A stretch of DNA of 64,000 nucleotides from an uncultured Maribacter sp. (GCA_947504045.1 CANNFY010000002.1:372001-436000), one strand, 5' to 3'. Counted from the stretch's first letter, positions 52,285 through 62,404 are shown. Program-made: numbers and translations. The notes: generated by a model not told the origin, from the letters alone.

Positions 52285-52316
52285 TATATTACATAAAACA
52301 CTCAAAAAAAAGGTCT

Positions 52317-52652
52317 TTACATTAATTTATCTTGCCAACTACTATAAGAGTAATTAGTACTATTATCTTTAGATATTTTTGTGAACTCTGAGGAAATAAA
52401 TGTTTTAATATCTGAATGTATATACACAGGGTATAAATTATATAGTAAAGGATATTCTTCTATTAGCGCATTATAAACACTGTTAAACGTATTTTCCAAA
52501 CTACTCCTTTTTTGTATTGTAGAAAAATCTTCTAAATCATAATCTATTTCTTCTAAAGAATAGAAATATTTAGTTTGCACTTTATCCATTATTTTATATA
52601 AAGTTATGGCTCCTCCCTCTGCCCCTACTTCTAATAATTTAATTAGTTTCAT
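52317..52652 (-). CDS. Hypothetical protein
   Basis: 111 aa ORF, MKLIKLLEVGAEGGAITLYKIMD... Confidence 0.5.
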   Translation of the reverse strand: MKLIKLLEVGAEGGAITLYKIMDKVQTKYFYSLEEIDYDLEDFSTIQKRSSLENTFNSVYNALIEEYPLLYNLYPVYIHSDIKTFISSEFTKISKDNSTNYSYSSWQDKLM

Positions 52653-52857
52653 TAATAACTTATCTCTGCAATTAACTTATTTTATACTATTACTTTAATT
52701 TTACAGTCCGCAAATTTTGAATGCTTATAAATAAAGATACTTATTTACCATTAAACTAATTAGACAATAAAAAATATATAAAATTCCTTCTCTAAAAAAA
52801 ACACAATTAAAAATTACTTTATATACTTTTGAAAAATACAATATAAAGTAACCCACT

Positions 52858-53622
52858 ATGCCCTTTATTTCTGAGACTCTCATACTGCTTTTTTCAGTAT
52901 TTTTTATAATTGCGGCTTTTTATTCGTCCGTAGGTTTTGGTGGTGGTTCTAGTTATTTGGCAGTGTTATCTTTATTTACTTTCAGCTTTTTTTTTATACG
53001 TTCTAATGCTCTTATTTGCAACCTAGTAGTAGTTACAGGTAGTACATATTTGTTTTATAAAGATGGCCATTTTTCTTTAAAAGATTTTTTTCCTTTTTTA
53101 GTAACCAGTATTCCTTTAGCTTTTATTGGTGCCTTATTTAAACTTAATGAGAGCGCTTTTTTTTTGTTATTAGGTGTAACTTTAACTCTTTCTGCAGTGT
53201 CTTTATTTTACCAAGCCAGAAGTAATACTACGGTTAGAGCTAAACCATATCCTAAATACATGAGTTATGTAATAGGTGCTGCAATTGGTTTACTTTCTGG
53301 TTTAGTTGGTATTGGTGGTGGTATATTTTTAGCTCCTGTATTAAACCATTTAAATTGGGATAAACCAGTAAAAATTGCTGCTTTATCTGCTTTATTTATT
53401 TTAGTAAACTCTATATCTGGTTTAATAGGTTTATTAGCTAGTAAATCGTTAGATATTTCTTGGTCTATTACTTTAGTTTTAATAGTTGCTGTTCTATTAG
53501 GTGGGCAATTAGGAGTACGTTTTAGCCTTAAAAAAGCCTCTCCAAAAGTAATTCGAATAATTACTGGTATTCTTGTTTTAGTAGTGGGGCTCCGTTTATT
53601 ATTTATTCAAAATTTTTCTTAA
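52858..53622 (+). CDS. TauE/SafE family sulfite exporter
   Basis: 254 aa; GFGGGSSYLAVL, GLLSGLVGIGGGIFLAPVL. Confidence 0.88.
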   Translation: MPFISETLILLFSVFFIIAAFYSSVGFGGGSSYLAVLSLFTFSFFFIRSNALICNLVVVTGSTYLFYKDGHFSLKDFFPFLVTSIPLAFIGALFKLNESAFFLLLGVTLTLSAVSLFYQARSNTTVRAKPYPKYMSYVIGAAIGLLSGLVGIGGGIFLAPVLNHLNWDKPVKIAALSALFILVNSISGLIGLLASKSLDISWSITLVLIVAVLLGGQLGVRFSLKKASPKVIRIITGILVLVVGLRLLFIQNFS

Positions 53623-53638
53623 TAAATAGAAACACAAA

Positions 53639-53672
53639 AGGTTCTTACTATCTAATTATATAATAAGAACCC
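53639..53672. terminator. Bidirectional terminator-like hairpin between convergent genes
   Basis: ggttctta ... taagaacc. Confidence 0.55.
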
Positions 53673-53696
53673 TATTTTAATTTATAACTAATTATT

Positions 53697-55223
53697 CTAC
53701 TTTTTACGTAGTTCAAAAATATCTTTTCTTCGGTCTTTTAAATTTCTAACCGCACCAAATTGGTTTAACTCTCTAAGTAAATCTATATCTACATCAGCAA
53801 TTAAAATCATTTCAGTATTTGGGGTAGCTTCTGCTTTAATACCATTACTTGGAAAAGAAAAATCGCATGGTGTAAATACCATAGATTGCGCAAACTGTAT
53901 ATCCATATTCTGCACATTTGGCAAATTACCAACACTACCAGCAATAGCTACATAACACTCGTTTTCTATAGCTCTTGCACGCGCACAGTTACGAACTCTA
54001 GAATATCCATTTTGCGTATCTGTTAAAAAGGGCACAAATAAAATATCCATTCCTTCTTCTGCTAAAAGCCTACTTAATTCTGGAAATTCTGAATCGTAAC
54101 AAATTAATACTCCTATTTTACCACAATCGGTATCAAAAGCTTTTAATTGTGTTCCACCTTGCATGCCCCAAACTTTAGCCTCATCTGGGGTAACGTGCAA
54201 TTTTTCATACCTTTCGGTACTACCATCTCTTCTACATAAATAACCAACATTATATAACCTGCCATCTATAACTTGTGGCATACTACCTGTTATAATATTT
54301 ATATTGTAGGAAATAGAAAACTCTGAAAACTTTTGCACTATTGCATTGGTATGCTTTGCTAATTCTCTAATAGCATCTGGTGTAGACAAATGGTTATCTT
54401 TTGCCATTAATGGAGCGTTAAAAAACTCTGGAAAAAGTGCAAAATCTGACCGATAACCAGATACCGCATCTATAAAATATTCTGCTTGCTCTAATAAAGC
54501 TTCTAAATTTTTATACGGGCGCATTTGCCATTGTATTAAACCAAGACGAATAATTTTCTTTTTGGTAGCTGCTTTTTTAGATGGCTTTTGATAATAAATA
54601 TTATCCCACTCCATTAGTATTGCAAAATCTTTAGATGCTTTATCGCCTTCTAAATAACCACGCATTACTTTAGCCGGATGAAAATCGTTACTTATCTGAA
54701 AGTTTAAAACAGGATCTGCTATTTCTTTTCTTTTAACTTTTGCTATATATTCTTTAGCTGTTAGTTCTGCAGAATAGTTATGAAAATTGGGCATTCTACC
54801 TCCAAAAACGATACTTTTTAGATTAAGCTTTTCACATAATTCTTTACGATAATCATATAATCTACGTCCTAAGCGTAAACCTCTAAATTGTGGTTTTATA
54901 AAAACTTCTATTCCGTATAAAACATCACCATCATTATCATGCGTGTTAAACGAATAGTTTCCTGTAATTTGTTCATACGTATGCTCCTCATCAAACTTAT
55001 CATAATCAACTATTATAGATAATGCTACACCAGCTAATTCTCCATTAATTTTTATAACAACTTGCCCTTCTGGAAATTTGTTTATTAAAGATTGTATGTG
55101 TTTTTCTTTCCAATATGCCCCAGGCATATTAGAATATACAGATATCATAGCACTCTTAAGTTCTTGATAATCATCTAAATTTAAGAACTTAAGTTCTATA
55201 TTGGTTATATCTTCTATTTTCAT
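53697..55223 (-). CDS. Bifunctional GNAT N-acetyltransferase / carbon-nitrogen hydrolase (nitrilase)
   Basis: 508 aa; GNAT motif VFIKPQFRGLRLGRRLYDYRKE; nitrilase Glu (LFPEFFNAP), Lys (YEKLHVTPDE), Cys (GVLICYDSEFPE). Confidence 0.87.
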   Translation of the reverse strand: MKIEDITNIELKFLNLDDYQELKSAMISVYSNMPGAYWKEKHIQSLINKFPEGQVVIKINGELAGVALSIIVDYDKFDEEHTYEQITGNYSFNTHDNDGDVLYGIEVFIKPQFRGLRLGRRLYDYRKELCEKLNLKSIVFGGRMPNFHNYSAELTAKEYIAKVKRKEIADPVLNFQISNDFHPAKVMRGYLEGDKASKDFAILMEWDNIYYQKPSKKAATKKKIIRLGLIQWQMRPYKNLEALLEQAEYFIDAVSGYRSDFALFPEFFNAPLMAKDNHLSTPDAIRELAKHTNAIVQKFSEFSISYNINIITGSMPQVIDGRLYNVGYLCRRDGSTERYEKLHVTPDEAKVWGMQGGTQLKAFDTDCGKIGVLICYDSEFPELSRLLAEEGMDILFVPFLTDTQNGYSRVRNCARARAIENECYVAIAGSVGNLPNVQNMDIQFAQSMVFTPCDFSFPSNGIKAEATPNTEMILIADVDIDLLRELNQFGAVRNLKDRRKDIFELRKK

Positions 55224-55516
55224 GATAGGTCTGGGTCTGGAACCGCTGCAGGATCATCATCATCAAAATCCTCATAGTCATCCTCATCGTAATTCTCCAT
55301 AGTATACTCTAGTTTTTCACTAATTTTTACCAAATACTTAGTATCTACAGTTAAAACTTCTACCGCCTCTATACGTTCCCCATGCGAGTTTCTAAACGAA
55401 ATAATATCGCTATCATCATACCCATCTGGGTAGCGATCTACCAATAGCTTTAATACTTCTGGAGTTAACTTTTTAAAATCTACTATAACTCGGTTTAAAT
55501 GTGCGTTTTTATCCAT
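55220..55516 (-). CDS. Small acidic protein of unknown function
   Basis: 98 aa, tail EDDYEDFDDDDPAAVPDPDLS; overlaps downstream gene by 4 nt. Confidence 0.75.
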   Translation of the reverse strand: MDKNAHLNRVIVDFKKLTPEVLKLLVDRYPDGYDDSDIISFRNSHGERIEAVEVLTVDTKYLVKISEKLEYTMENYDEDDYEDFDDDDPAAVPDPDLS

Positions 55517-55518
55517 AA

Positions 55519-56502
55519 TTACATATTTAATAGGTAAGCAAAAACAAGAGGTGCAACTATTGTTGCATCACTTTCTATTATAAATTTAGGGGTATTAATA
55601 TCTAATTTTCCCCAAGTAATTTTTTCATTAGGTACTGCTCCGGAATAAGAACCATAACTAGTGGTGCTATCGCTAATTTGGCAAAAATAACTCCAGAATG
55701 GTGTATCTGTACGCTCCATATCTTGGTATAACATGGGCACTACACAAATAGGAAAATCACCGGCTATGCCTCCTCCTATTTGAAAAAATCCTATTCCTTT
55801 TTCTGAATTATTAGTATACCAATCTGCCAAGAAAGTCATATATTCTATACCCGATTTCATGGTAGAGGCTTTTAATTCTCCTTTTAAAACATAAGATGCA
55901 AAAATGTTTCCCATAGTACTATCTTCCCATCCTGGGCAAACTATTGGAAGGTTTTTTTCTGCCGCGGCATACATCCATGAGTTTTTAATATCTATTTCAT
56001 AATATTCTTCTAAAACTCCTGAAAGTAACAACTTATACATATATTCATGTGGTAAATAACTTTCTCCTTTAGCTTCGGCATCTTTCCAAATTTTTACAAT
56101 ATGTTCTTGGATTCTTCTAAAGGCTTCTTCTTCTGGTATACAAGTATCTGTAACACGGTTTAATCCTTTTTCTAATAAATCCCACTCGTCTTGTGGAGTT
56201 AAGTCTCTATAATTAGGTACACGCTTATAATGTGAGTGCGCTACTAAATTCATTATATCTTCTTCTAAATTTGCTCCTGTACAAGAAATAATATGTACCT
56301 TATCTTGGCGAATAACTTCTGCAAAAATTTTACCTAATTCTGCCGTAGACATTGCACCTGCTAAGGATACCAACATTTTAGACCCTTTAGCTAATTGCTC
56401 TTCATACCCTTTTGCTGCATCTACCAAGGCAGCTGCATTAAAATGTAAATAGTAATTTTCTATAAAATTAGAAATAGCTCCCTTAGTCTTCATTATCTGC
56501 AA
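55519..56502 (-). CDS. Deoxyhypusine synthase-like protein (possible homospermidine synthase)
   Basis: 327 aa; VSLAGAMSTAELGKIFAEVIR, CPGWEDSTMGN, NEKITWGKLD (catalytic Lys context retained). Confidence 0.85.
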   Translation of the reverse strand: MQIMKTKGAISNFIENYYLHFNAAALVDAAKGYEEQLAKGSKMLVSLAGAMSTAELGKIFAEVIRQDKVHIISCTGANLEEDIMNLVAHSHYKRVPNYRDLTPQDEWDLLEKGLNRVTDTCIPEEEAFRRIQEHIVKIWKDAEAKGESYLPHEYMYKLLLSGVLEEYYEIDIKNSWMYAAAEKNLPIVCPGWEDSTMGNIFASYVLKGELKASTMKSGIEYMTFLADWYTNNSEKGIGFFQIGGGIAGDFPICVVPMLYQDMERTDTPFWSYFCQISDSTTSYGSYSGAVPNEKITWGKLDINTPKFIIESDATIVAPLVFAYLLNM

Positions 56503-57424
56503 ATTTTAAAATATTGTTTCCTTCTTTTTTGTTTGTATTGTATGTATTATCATAATCTTCTTTAACATCTTGCCCATTAAATTTATAGCTTAGCATTTTA
56601 TAGTATAGCTTAGCTGCAAGAAAATCGGAAGATTTATCTACTGTATTTGGGCATAGTTCTACAATATCAAACCCAACTACATTTTTTTCTTCAAAAACTT
56701 GTTTTAAAAATTCTAAGGTCTCATACCATAATAATCCGCCTGGTTCTGGTGTTCCTGTAGATGGCATTATAGATGGGTCAAGCGCATCTAAATCAAACGT
56801 AATAAATACATTATCTGTTAAAGATTCTACCACTTTATCCATCCAAAACTCATCATTCACCATATCATGTGCAAAGAATGTTTTTTCTTGATCCATATAG
56901 GTATTTTCTATAGCATCCATAGAGCGTATACCAACTTGTACTAAGTTTGTATTTTGACTAGCTTCATGTACTGCACAAGCATGGTTATATTGTGTACCAT
57001 CATAACTTTTTCGTAAATCTGCATGCGCATCTATATGCAATACTGTTAGGTTATTAAAACACTCATTAAATGCTCTAATTGTACCTATAGATATAGAATG
57101 TTCCCCACCAAAAAGAGTTACAAATTTGTTTCTTTTTATATACTCTTTTGTGGTTTTATGTACCGCATTTACCATAGCTTCTGGCGAACTGTCTTCTGTA
57201 ATTGCATTGGCTAAATACACTCCTTGTTTATAAACTTCAGAAGCCGTTTCAATATCATAAAGTTCCATATTTTCTGATGCTTCTAAAAAAGCTTTTGGAC
57301 CTTTGTCCGCCCCTTTTCCCCAAGTACTTGTGCCATCATAAGGCACTGGTATTAAAACTATTTTTGCAGTTTCTAATTGAGCAAATTTATCTTCAATACC
57401 TGCGTAATTTTTTATTGTGTTCAT
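56483..57424 (-). CDS. speB: Agmatinase / arginase family ureohydrolase
   Basis: 313 aa; GGEHSI, HIDAHADLR, TFDLDALDPSIMPSTGTPEPGG. Confidence 0.9.
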   Translation of the reverse strand: MNTIKNYAGIEDKFAQLETAKIVLIPVPYDGTSTWGKGADKGPKAFLEASENMELYDIETASEVYKQGVYLANAITEDSSPEAMVNAVHKTTKEYIKRNKFVTLFGGEHSISIGTIRAFNECFNNLTVLHIDAHADLRKSYDGTQYNHACAVHEASQNTNLVQVGIRSMDAIENTYMDQEKTFFAHDMVNDEFWMDKVVESLTDNVFITFDLDALDPSIMPSTGTPEPGGLLWYETLEFLKQVFEEKNVVGFDIVELCPNTVDKSSDFLAAKLYYKMLSYKFNGQDVKEDYDNTYNTNKKEGNNILKFADNED

Positions 57425-57445
57425 TTTTTATGTACTATACTATTG

Positions 57446-58885
57446 TTAAACAGTAACAAGTTCTTCAACTTTTTCTACTGGTGTTTCTTCTTTTTTATAT
57501 CCTAATATTTTTAAGAAGTCTTCTGATTTTTGCTGAGGATTAAATAATGTGGTTATTAAATTACCTTCTGCATCTTTATCTATTAAAATATGTTTTGGCT
57601 GCGGAATTAAGCAATGTTGCAAGCCTCCATATCCTCCTATAGTTTCTTGGTATGCTCCTGTATTAAAAAATCCTATATAAAGTGGTTTATCTCTTTTATA
57701 TTTAGGTAGATAAATAGCATTACGGTTTTGCTCGCTATTGTAATAATCATCACTATCACAAGTTAAACCTCCTAATAAAACACGCTCATACTCATCATTC
57801 CAACGGTTAATTGGTAACATTATAAAACGCTTATTTATAGCCCATGTATCTGGTAAAGTGGTAATAAAAGAGGAATCTATCATATTCCATTTTTCTCTAT
57901 CGTTTTGTTGCTTTTGATATAATATCTTGTAAATAGCACCACCACTCTCCCCTACTGTAAAACTTCCAAATTCTGTAAAAATATGCGGTACAGCTACGTC
58001 TGCTTCTGCACATGTTATGTTAATTTGATTAATAATCTCATCAATCATATATTGATAATCATACTCAAAAACTAAAGAATTTTTTATTGGGAAACCTCCT
58101 CCAATATTTAAGCTGTCTAATGATGGGCATATTTTTTTAAGCCTTGTGTATACTTTTAAACACTTTACCAGCTCATTCCAATAATAAGCATTATCTCGAA
58201 TACCTGTATTAATAAAAAAGTGAAGCATTTTAAGCTCTAACTTTTCATTATCTTTTATCTGATTCTCATAAAATGGAACAATATTTTTATATCCTATTCC
58301 TAATCGAGAGGTATAAAACTCGAATTTAGGTTCTTCTTCTGATGCTATACGTATACCTATTTTAAAGGTGTCATTTATCGCTTCAGACAATAAATCTATT
58401 TCCTCATAATTGTCTATAATTGGAATACAGTTTTGGTGTCCATTATTAATTAATCGTGCAATATTTTCTATATACTGCTCACGCTTAAAACCATTACAAA
58501 TTACGTAAGCATCGTTACTTAACTTCCCGTCTTGTTTTAATTGTTCTACAATATTAATATCAAAAGCAGAAGAAGTTTCTATATGTATATTATTCTTTAA
58601 AGTTTCATGCAAAACATGCTGAAAATGAGAGCTTTTAGTACAATAACAGTAGTTATACTTTCCTTTATACTTATTTTTTTCTATGGCATTTGCAAACCAT
58701 TGTTTTGCTCTACTAATATTCTCCGAAATTTTAGGCAAATACGTGAATTTTAAAGGGCTACCATATTGGGCAACTAATTCATTTAATGGAATGTTGTGAA
58801 ATTGTAAGTTTTCACCTTCTACGTTAAATTCCTCCTGCGGAAACTCGTAGGTTTGATTAATTAGGTCACTATACTTAGTGTTCAT
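57446..58885 (-). CDS. speA: Arginine decarboxylase (PLP, alanine racemase-fold)
   Basis: 479 aa; YCYCTKSSHFQHVL, LNIGGGFP, GGLTCDSDD. Confidence 0.88.
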   Translation of the reverse strand: MNTKYSDLINQTYEFPQEEFNVEGENLQFHNIPLNELVAQYGSPLKFTYLPKISENISRAKQWFANAIEKNKYKGKYNYCYCTKSSHFQHVLHETLKNNIHIETSSAFDINIVEQLKQDGKLSNDAYVICNGFKREQYIENIARLINNGHQNCIPIIDNYEEIDLLSEAINDTFKIGIRIASEEEPKFEFYTSRLGIGYKNIVPFYENQIKDNEKLELKMLHFFINTGIRDNAYYWNELVKCLKVYTRLKKICPSLDSLNIGGGFPIKNSLVFEYDYQYMIDEIINQINITCAEADVAVPHIFTEFGSFTVGESGGAIYKILYQKQQNDREKWNMIDSSFITTLPDTWAINKRFIMLPINRWNDEYERVLLGGLTCDSDDYYNSEQNRNAIYLPKYKRDKPLYIGFFNTGAYQETIGGYGGLQHCLIPQPKHILIDKDAEGNLITTLFNPQQKSEDFLKILGYKKEETPVEKVEELVTV

Positions 58886-58922
58886 TTAGTAAAAAATTAA
58901 AAAATAAATAATATGAGATAGG

Positions 58923-58942
58923 GTAATAGGTATGCCTATTAC
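58923..58942 (-). other. Hairpin between 57-aa ORF and speA (terminator or regulatory)
   Basis: gtaatagg-tatg-cctattac. Confidence 0.5.
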
Positions 58943-58970
58943 TAAATAAAAAGAAAAATGATATAGTGTA

Positions 58971-59144
58971 TCAAATAAGAATTTGTTCCCTAGTTGTGGG
59001 AATAAAAAAGTAGTTGTGCTGGCTTTGCACAATTGTAGTATTACCTTCGGAAGTTAGCTTTAAAATTCGGTTACCTATCTTATAAGCTACTTTGGGTTTT
59101 GACTTCCTAAACTCCCAAAGCCCGAACATAGAAACACTTTTCAT
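58971..59144 (-). CDS. Putative 57-aa protein upstream of speA (MKSVSMFGLWEFRKSKPKVAYKIGNRILKLTSEGNTTIVQSQHNYFFIPTTREQILI)
   Basis: Complete ATG-TGA frame; locally higher GC than flanking AT-rich DNA; below ORF-track cutoff. Confidence 0.55.
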   Translation of the reverse strand: MKSVSMFGLWEFRKSKPKVAYKIGNRILKLTSEGNTTIVQSQHNYFFIPTTREQILI

Positions 59145-59362
59145 TATGCTCAGCTAAATGCTAAATATACATTCAAATATATATTGAATAGTATGGGACA
59201 AATGAAATCAAAAAAAATGAAAAAACAACTTTTTTATAAAAAAAAATGAAAAATATTTTTAGTGCCTTTTTTATTAAAAATTACTCCTAAATACATAATC
59301 GTAATCTGTTTTTAACAGACATAACTTACTTTTTATAGAATATTACATATTTATCTAATTTT

Positions 59363-60790
59363 TTATTCTGTAAGTTTATTTAACATTCCCTTAAATATAA
59401 AGCCATGGAAAGGATATACAAAATACCAATACAGACGTCCGGACAAACCCAAGGGTCTAAATGTTGCTGTTTGGATTAAAACTTCGTCTTTAATCTTAAA
59501 CTCTAACCAAGCCTCTCCTGGTAATTTCATTTCTGCAAATAACAATAACCTCCCTTCTTTTTTATTTGCATAAAATACGCGCCAAAAATCTATAGAATCG
59601 CCAGCTATTACGGCATTTTCATTTGTTCTTCCTCTACGTAAGCCAACACCTCCAAATAGCTTGTCTATGTAGCCCCGTATCCTCCATAACCAATTTGCAT
59701 AATACCAACCTGTTGTACCTCCTATACTCCATATTTTTTCTATACAGTCTTGTTTGTTATTATATTTTCTTGTTCGGACATCTGTAAAACAACCAAATTT
59801 TGGCACTTTAATGTATTGTGCTATTTTCATATCCATGCCTCCACTACTAAAAGCATCTTTCCAGCTAGAAGCTATTTGGTTACTTTTGATTTTCACAAAA
59901 GCTTTATCTAAACTTTCTCTATAAGAAAGAGGTGTTATGCCTAAAATTTCTGATAGATCATTATTTTTACAAATAACCTCAACTTTCATACTACTTACTA
60001 GTGCTGTTGCTAATTTATAAGAGGTGGAAGTAACAAAATATAACCAATAAGATGATAACTTAGGCGTCATTACAGGTATAGTTATAATAGTTCTTTTTAA
60101 GTTTCTAGCTTTTCCAAACTGAAGCAACATTTCTTTATACGTAAGTATATCGGCACCTCCAATATCAAAACTCTTATTAAAGACCTCTTCTTTAAATAAG
60201 GCTTTTTCTAAAAAAGACAAAACATCGGTTATTCCTATGGGTTGACACTTTGTATTTAACCATTTTGGTGTAATCATTAATGGCAATTTTTCTACAATAT
60301 CTCTTATAATTTCAAAAGATGCGCTTCCAGACCCAATAATAATACCTGCTCTTAAAGTGGTAAAATTATAAGTCCCTTTTGCAAGTTCATTCTCTACATC
60401 TTTTCTAGAAGATAAATGTTTAGATAAATTTTTATCATTTACAATACCGCTTAAATAAATAACATGTTTAACCTTAATTTTATCTAATGCAGTTCTAAAA
60501 TTAATAGCGCATTTTAATTCTAGCTCTTTATAGTTACTTGAGGTTGACATAGAGTGTATTAAATAATATGCACCATCTATATCTTCTGGTATAGTATTAA
60601 GAGTGGTAGTATCTAATAAATCTAATTTTATTACAGTTACGTCTTGTTCTAATTCTTCCGGAACTACAAACCTATCTAAATCTCTTACTCCACAAATTAC
60701 ATGAAATCCTTTTTGAATTAGAATAGGTAAAAAACGCTTACCAATATATCCTGTTGCACCAGTAAGCAATATTTTCTTTTTAGGCATCAT
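59363..60790 (-). CDS. SDR/NAD(P)-binding protein with DUF2867 domain
   Basis: 475 aa; LLTGATGYIGKRFLPIL; C-terminal GDSIDFWRVFYANKKEGRLLLFAEMKLPGEAWLEF. Confidence 0.87.
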   Translation of the reverse strand: MMPKKKILLTGATGYIGKRFLPILIQKGFHVICGVRDLDRFVVPEELEQDVTVIKLDLLDTTTLNTIPEDIDGAYYLIHSMSTSSNYKELELKCAINFRTALDKIKVKHVIYLSGIVNDKNLSKHLSSRKDVENELAKGTYNFTTLRAGIIIGSGSASFEIIRDIVEKLPLMITPKWLNTKCQPIGITDVLSFLEKALFKEEVFNKSFDIGGADILTYKEMLLQFGKARNLKRTIITIPVMTPKLSSYWLYFVTSTSYKLATALVSSMKVEVICKNNDLSEILGITPLSYRESLDKAFVKIKSNQIASSWKDAFSSGGMDMKIAQYIKVPKFGCFTDVRTRKYNNKQDCIEKIWSIGGTTGWYYANWLWRIRGYIDKLFGGVGLRRGRTNENAVIAGDSIDFWRVFYANKKEGRLLLFAEMKLPGEAWLEFKIKDEVLIQTATFRPLGLSGRLYWYFVYPFHGFIFKGMLNKLTE

Positions 60791-60799
60791 TTTATGTGT

Positions 60800-62278
60800 T
60801 TATAGATTTTCTAGATATAAATTTCCTTTTTCTATATGTTGTTTTCGTTTTTCCACAGGCATTTTATCAAACATACGAACTAGCATTCCTAGCCTAGGGT
60901 TAGATAAAAAGAAATCTCTTTTCGTATGTATAAATCTCCAAAAAAGACCATCCCATATAGCTTGCCAATCTCCCTTTTTATAATTACTCATTTTCATTAT
61001 ATAATTACTGCCACTTATATAAGGCTTAGTGGCCATTAAGCCACCATCTGCAAATTGGCTCATGCCATAAACATTAGCTACCATTACCCAATCGTAAGCG
61101 TCTATAAAAAGTTCCATAAACCATGTATACACCTCATCCGGGTCAAACTCACACAACAACATAAAGTTACCTAAAACCATTAAACGTTCAATATGATGGC
61201 AATATCCTGTTTTTAAGACCTTCTTTATAGTTTGGTCTATTGGTGCTATACCAGTGGTTCCATTATAAAAAGAAGTAGGGATTTTTCTTTTAAATTTCCA
61301 AAAATTCCTAGTCCGTTCTTCACTTCCTCTAGATTCATAAATACCCCTTATAAATTCTCGCCATCCTACAATTTGTCGAACAAAACCTTCTGTAGAATTT
61401 ATAGGGATAGCATTAGCTTTTGTGTACGCCAAACATGCTTCTATAACATTTTTTGGAGTTATTAAACCCACATTAAGCATTGGTGTTAAAACGCTATGGT
61501 TTAGAATAGAATTTTCTGCAACTATAGCATCTTCATAAGTCCCAAATTCTAAAAAGCGCTGTTCAAAAAATTGCTGTAACCAATCTTTGGCACTTTTAAA
61601 ACTAGTAGGATACAAGGAATACGTAGTAAGTAAACCTATATTTTTAGAGAAATTAGTTTCTACATAAGATGTTGCTTCTTTAAAATAACTATCCACATCT
61701 GGATATTGAATAGATGGCGGTATTTTTTTTGCAGGGTATTTTTTTCTGTTTTCAGTATCAAAAGTCCATTTTCCTCCACTAGGCTTTCCATCATTCTCTA
61801 TAAGTATATTTCTTTTTTTACGCTGTTCTTTGTAAAATGTAGTTTGATGGAATGTTTTTTTATCTTTTTTAAAGAAAACTTCTATCTCTTCTTTAGTATT
61901 TAAAAACAAAGGAGAGTCATAAATTACAGTTTCTATTTTATGCTCCTTACAAGCATTCTGCATCCTTTTTTGTAACCAATTATCTGTTGGATCTATGTAG
62001 TTAATATGTGTAATTCCTTTTTTCTTTAAAGCCGGAATTAATATTCTTATATCTGATATGTCTTTTATTGCTTCAATATAATGAACTTCCATTTTTTTTT
62101 CCTCAAGAAAATCCGCATAATGTTTCATGCTTGCTCTATGGAAAGCAATTTTTTGTTTATGAAAGGAGTATTGATTAAAAAAAAGGTGTTCTTCTACTAG
62201 ATATACAGGGGCTTTTCCTTGAAAAATTGGAGATTCTTCAAATAATTGATGCGGAAATACTACATTACATTTTTTCAT
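60800..62278 (-). CDS. Cryptochrome/photolyase family protein, bacterial (6-4)/FeS-BCP-like but without the CxxC...C segment
   Basis: 492 aa; [67 protein letters not shown]; then [17 protein letters not shown]. Confidence 0.88.
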   Translation of the reverse strand: MKKCNVVFPHQLFEESPIFQGKAPVYLVEEHLFFNQYSFHKQKIAFHRASMKHYADFLEEKKMEVHYIEAIKDISDIRILIPALKKKGITHINYIDPTDNWLQKRMQNACKEHKIETVIYDSPLFLNTKEEIEVFFKKDKKTFHQTTFYKEQRKKRNILIENDGKPSGGKWTFDTENRKKYPAKKIPPSIQYPDVDSYFKEATSYVETNFSKNIGLLTTYSLYPTSFKSAKDWLQQFFEQRFLEFGTYEDAIVAENSILNHSVLTPMLNVGLITPKNVIEACLAYTKANAIPINSTEGFVRQIVGWREFIRGIYESRGSEERTRNFWKFKRKIPTSFYNGTTGIAPIDQTIKKVLKTGYCHHIERLMVLGNFMLLCEFDPDEVYTWFMELFIDAYDWVMVANVYGMSQFADGGLMATKPYISGSNYIMKMSNYKKGDWQAIWDGLFWRFIHTKRDFFLSNPRLGMLVRMFDKMPVEKRKQHIEKGNLYLENL

Positions 62279-62403
62279 TTATTTCTTCTACAACGTTCAC
62301 TACAATATTTTACAACATCCCAATTCTTTTCCCATTTTTTTCTCCAACTAAAAGGCCGCTCACAAACAATACATATTTTTTGAGGAAGATTTTGCTTTTT
62401 CAT
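62275..62403 (-). CDS. DUF2256 small Cys-rich protein (42 aa)
   Basis: [46 protein letters not shown] overlap with photolyase start; below ORF-track cutoff. Confidence 0.85.
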   Translation of the reverse strand: MKKQNLPQKICIVCERPFSWRKKWEKNWDVVKYCSERCRRNK

Positions 62404-62404
62404 A

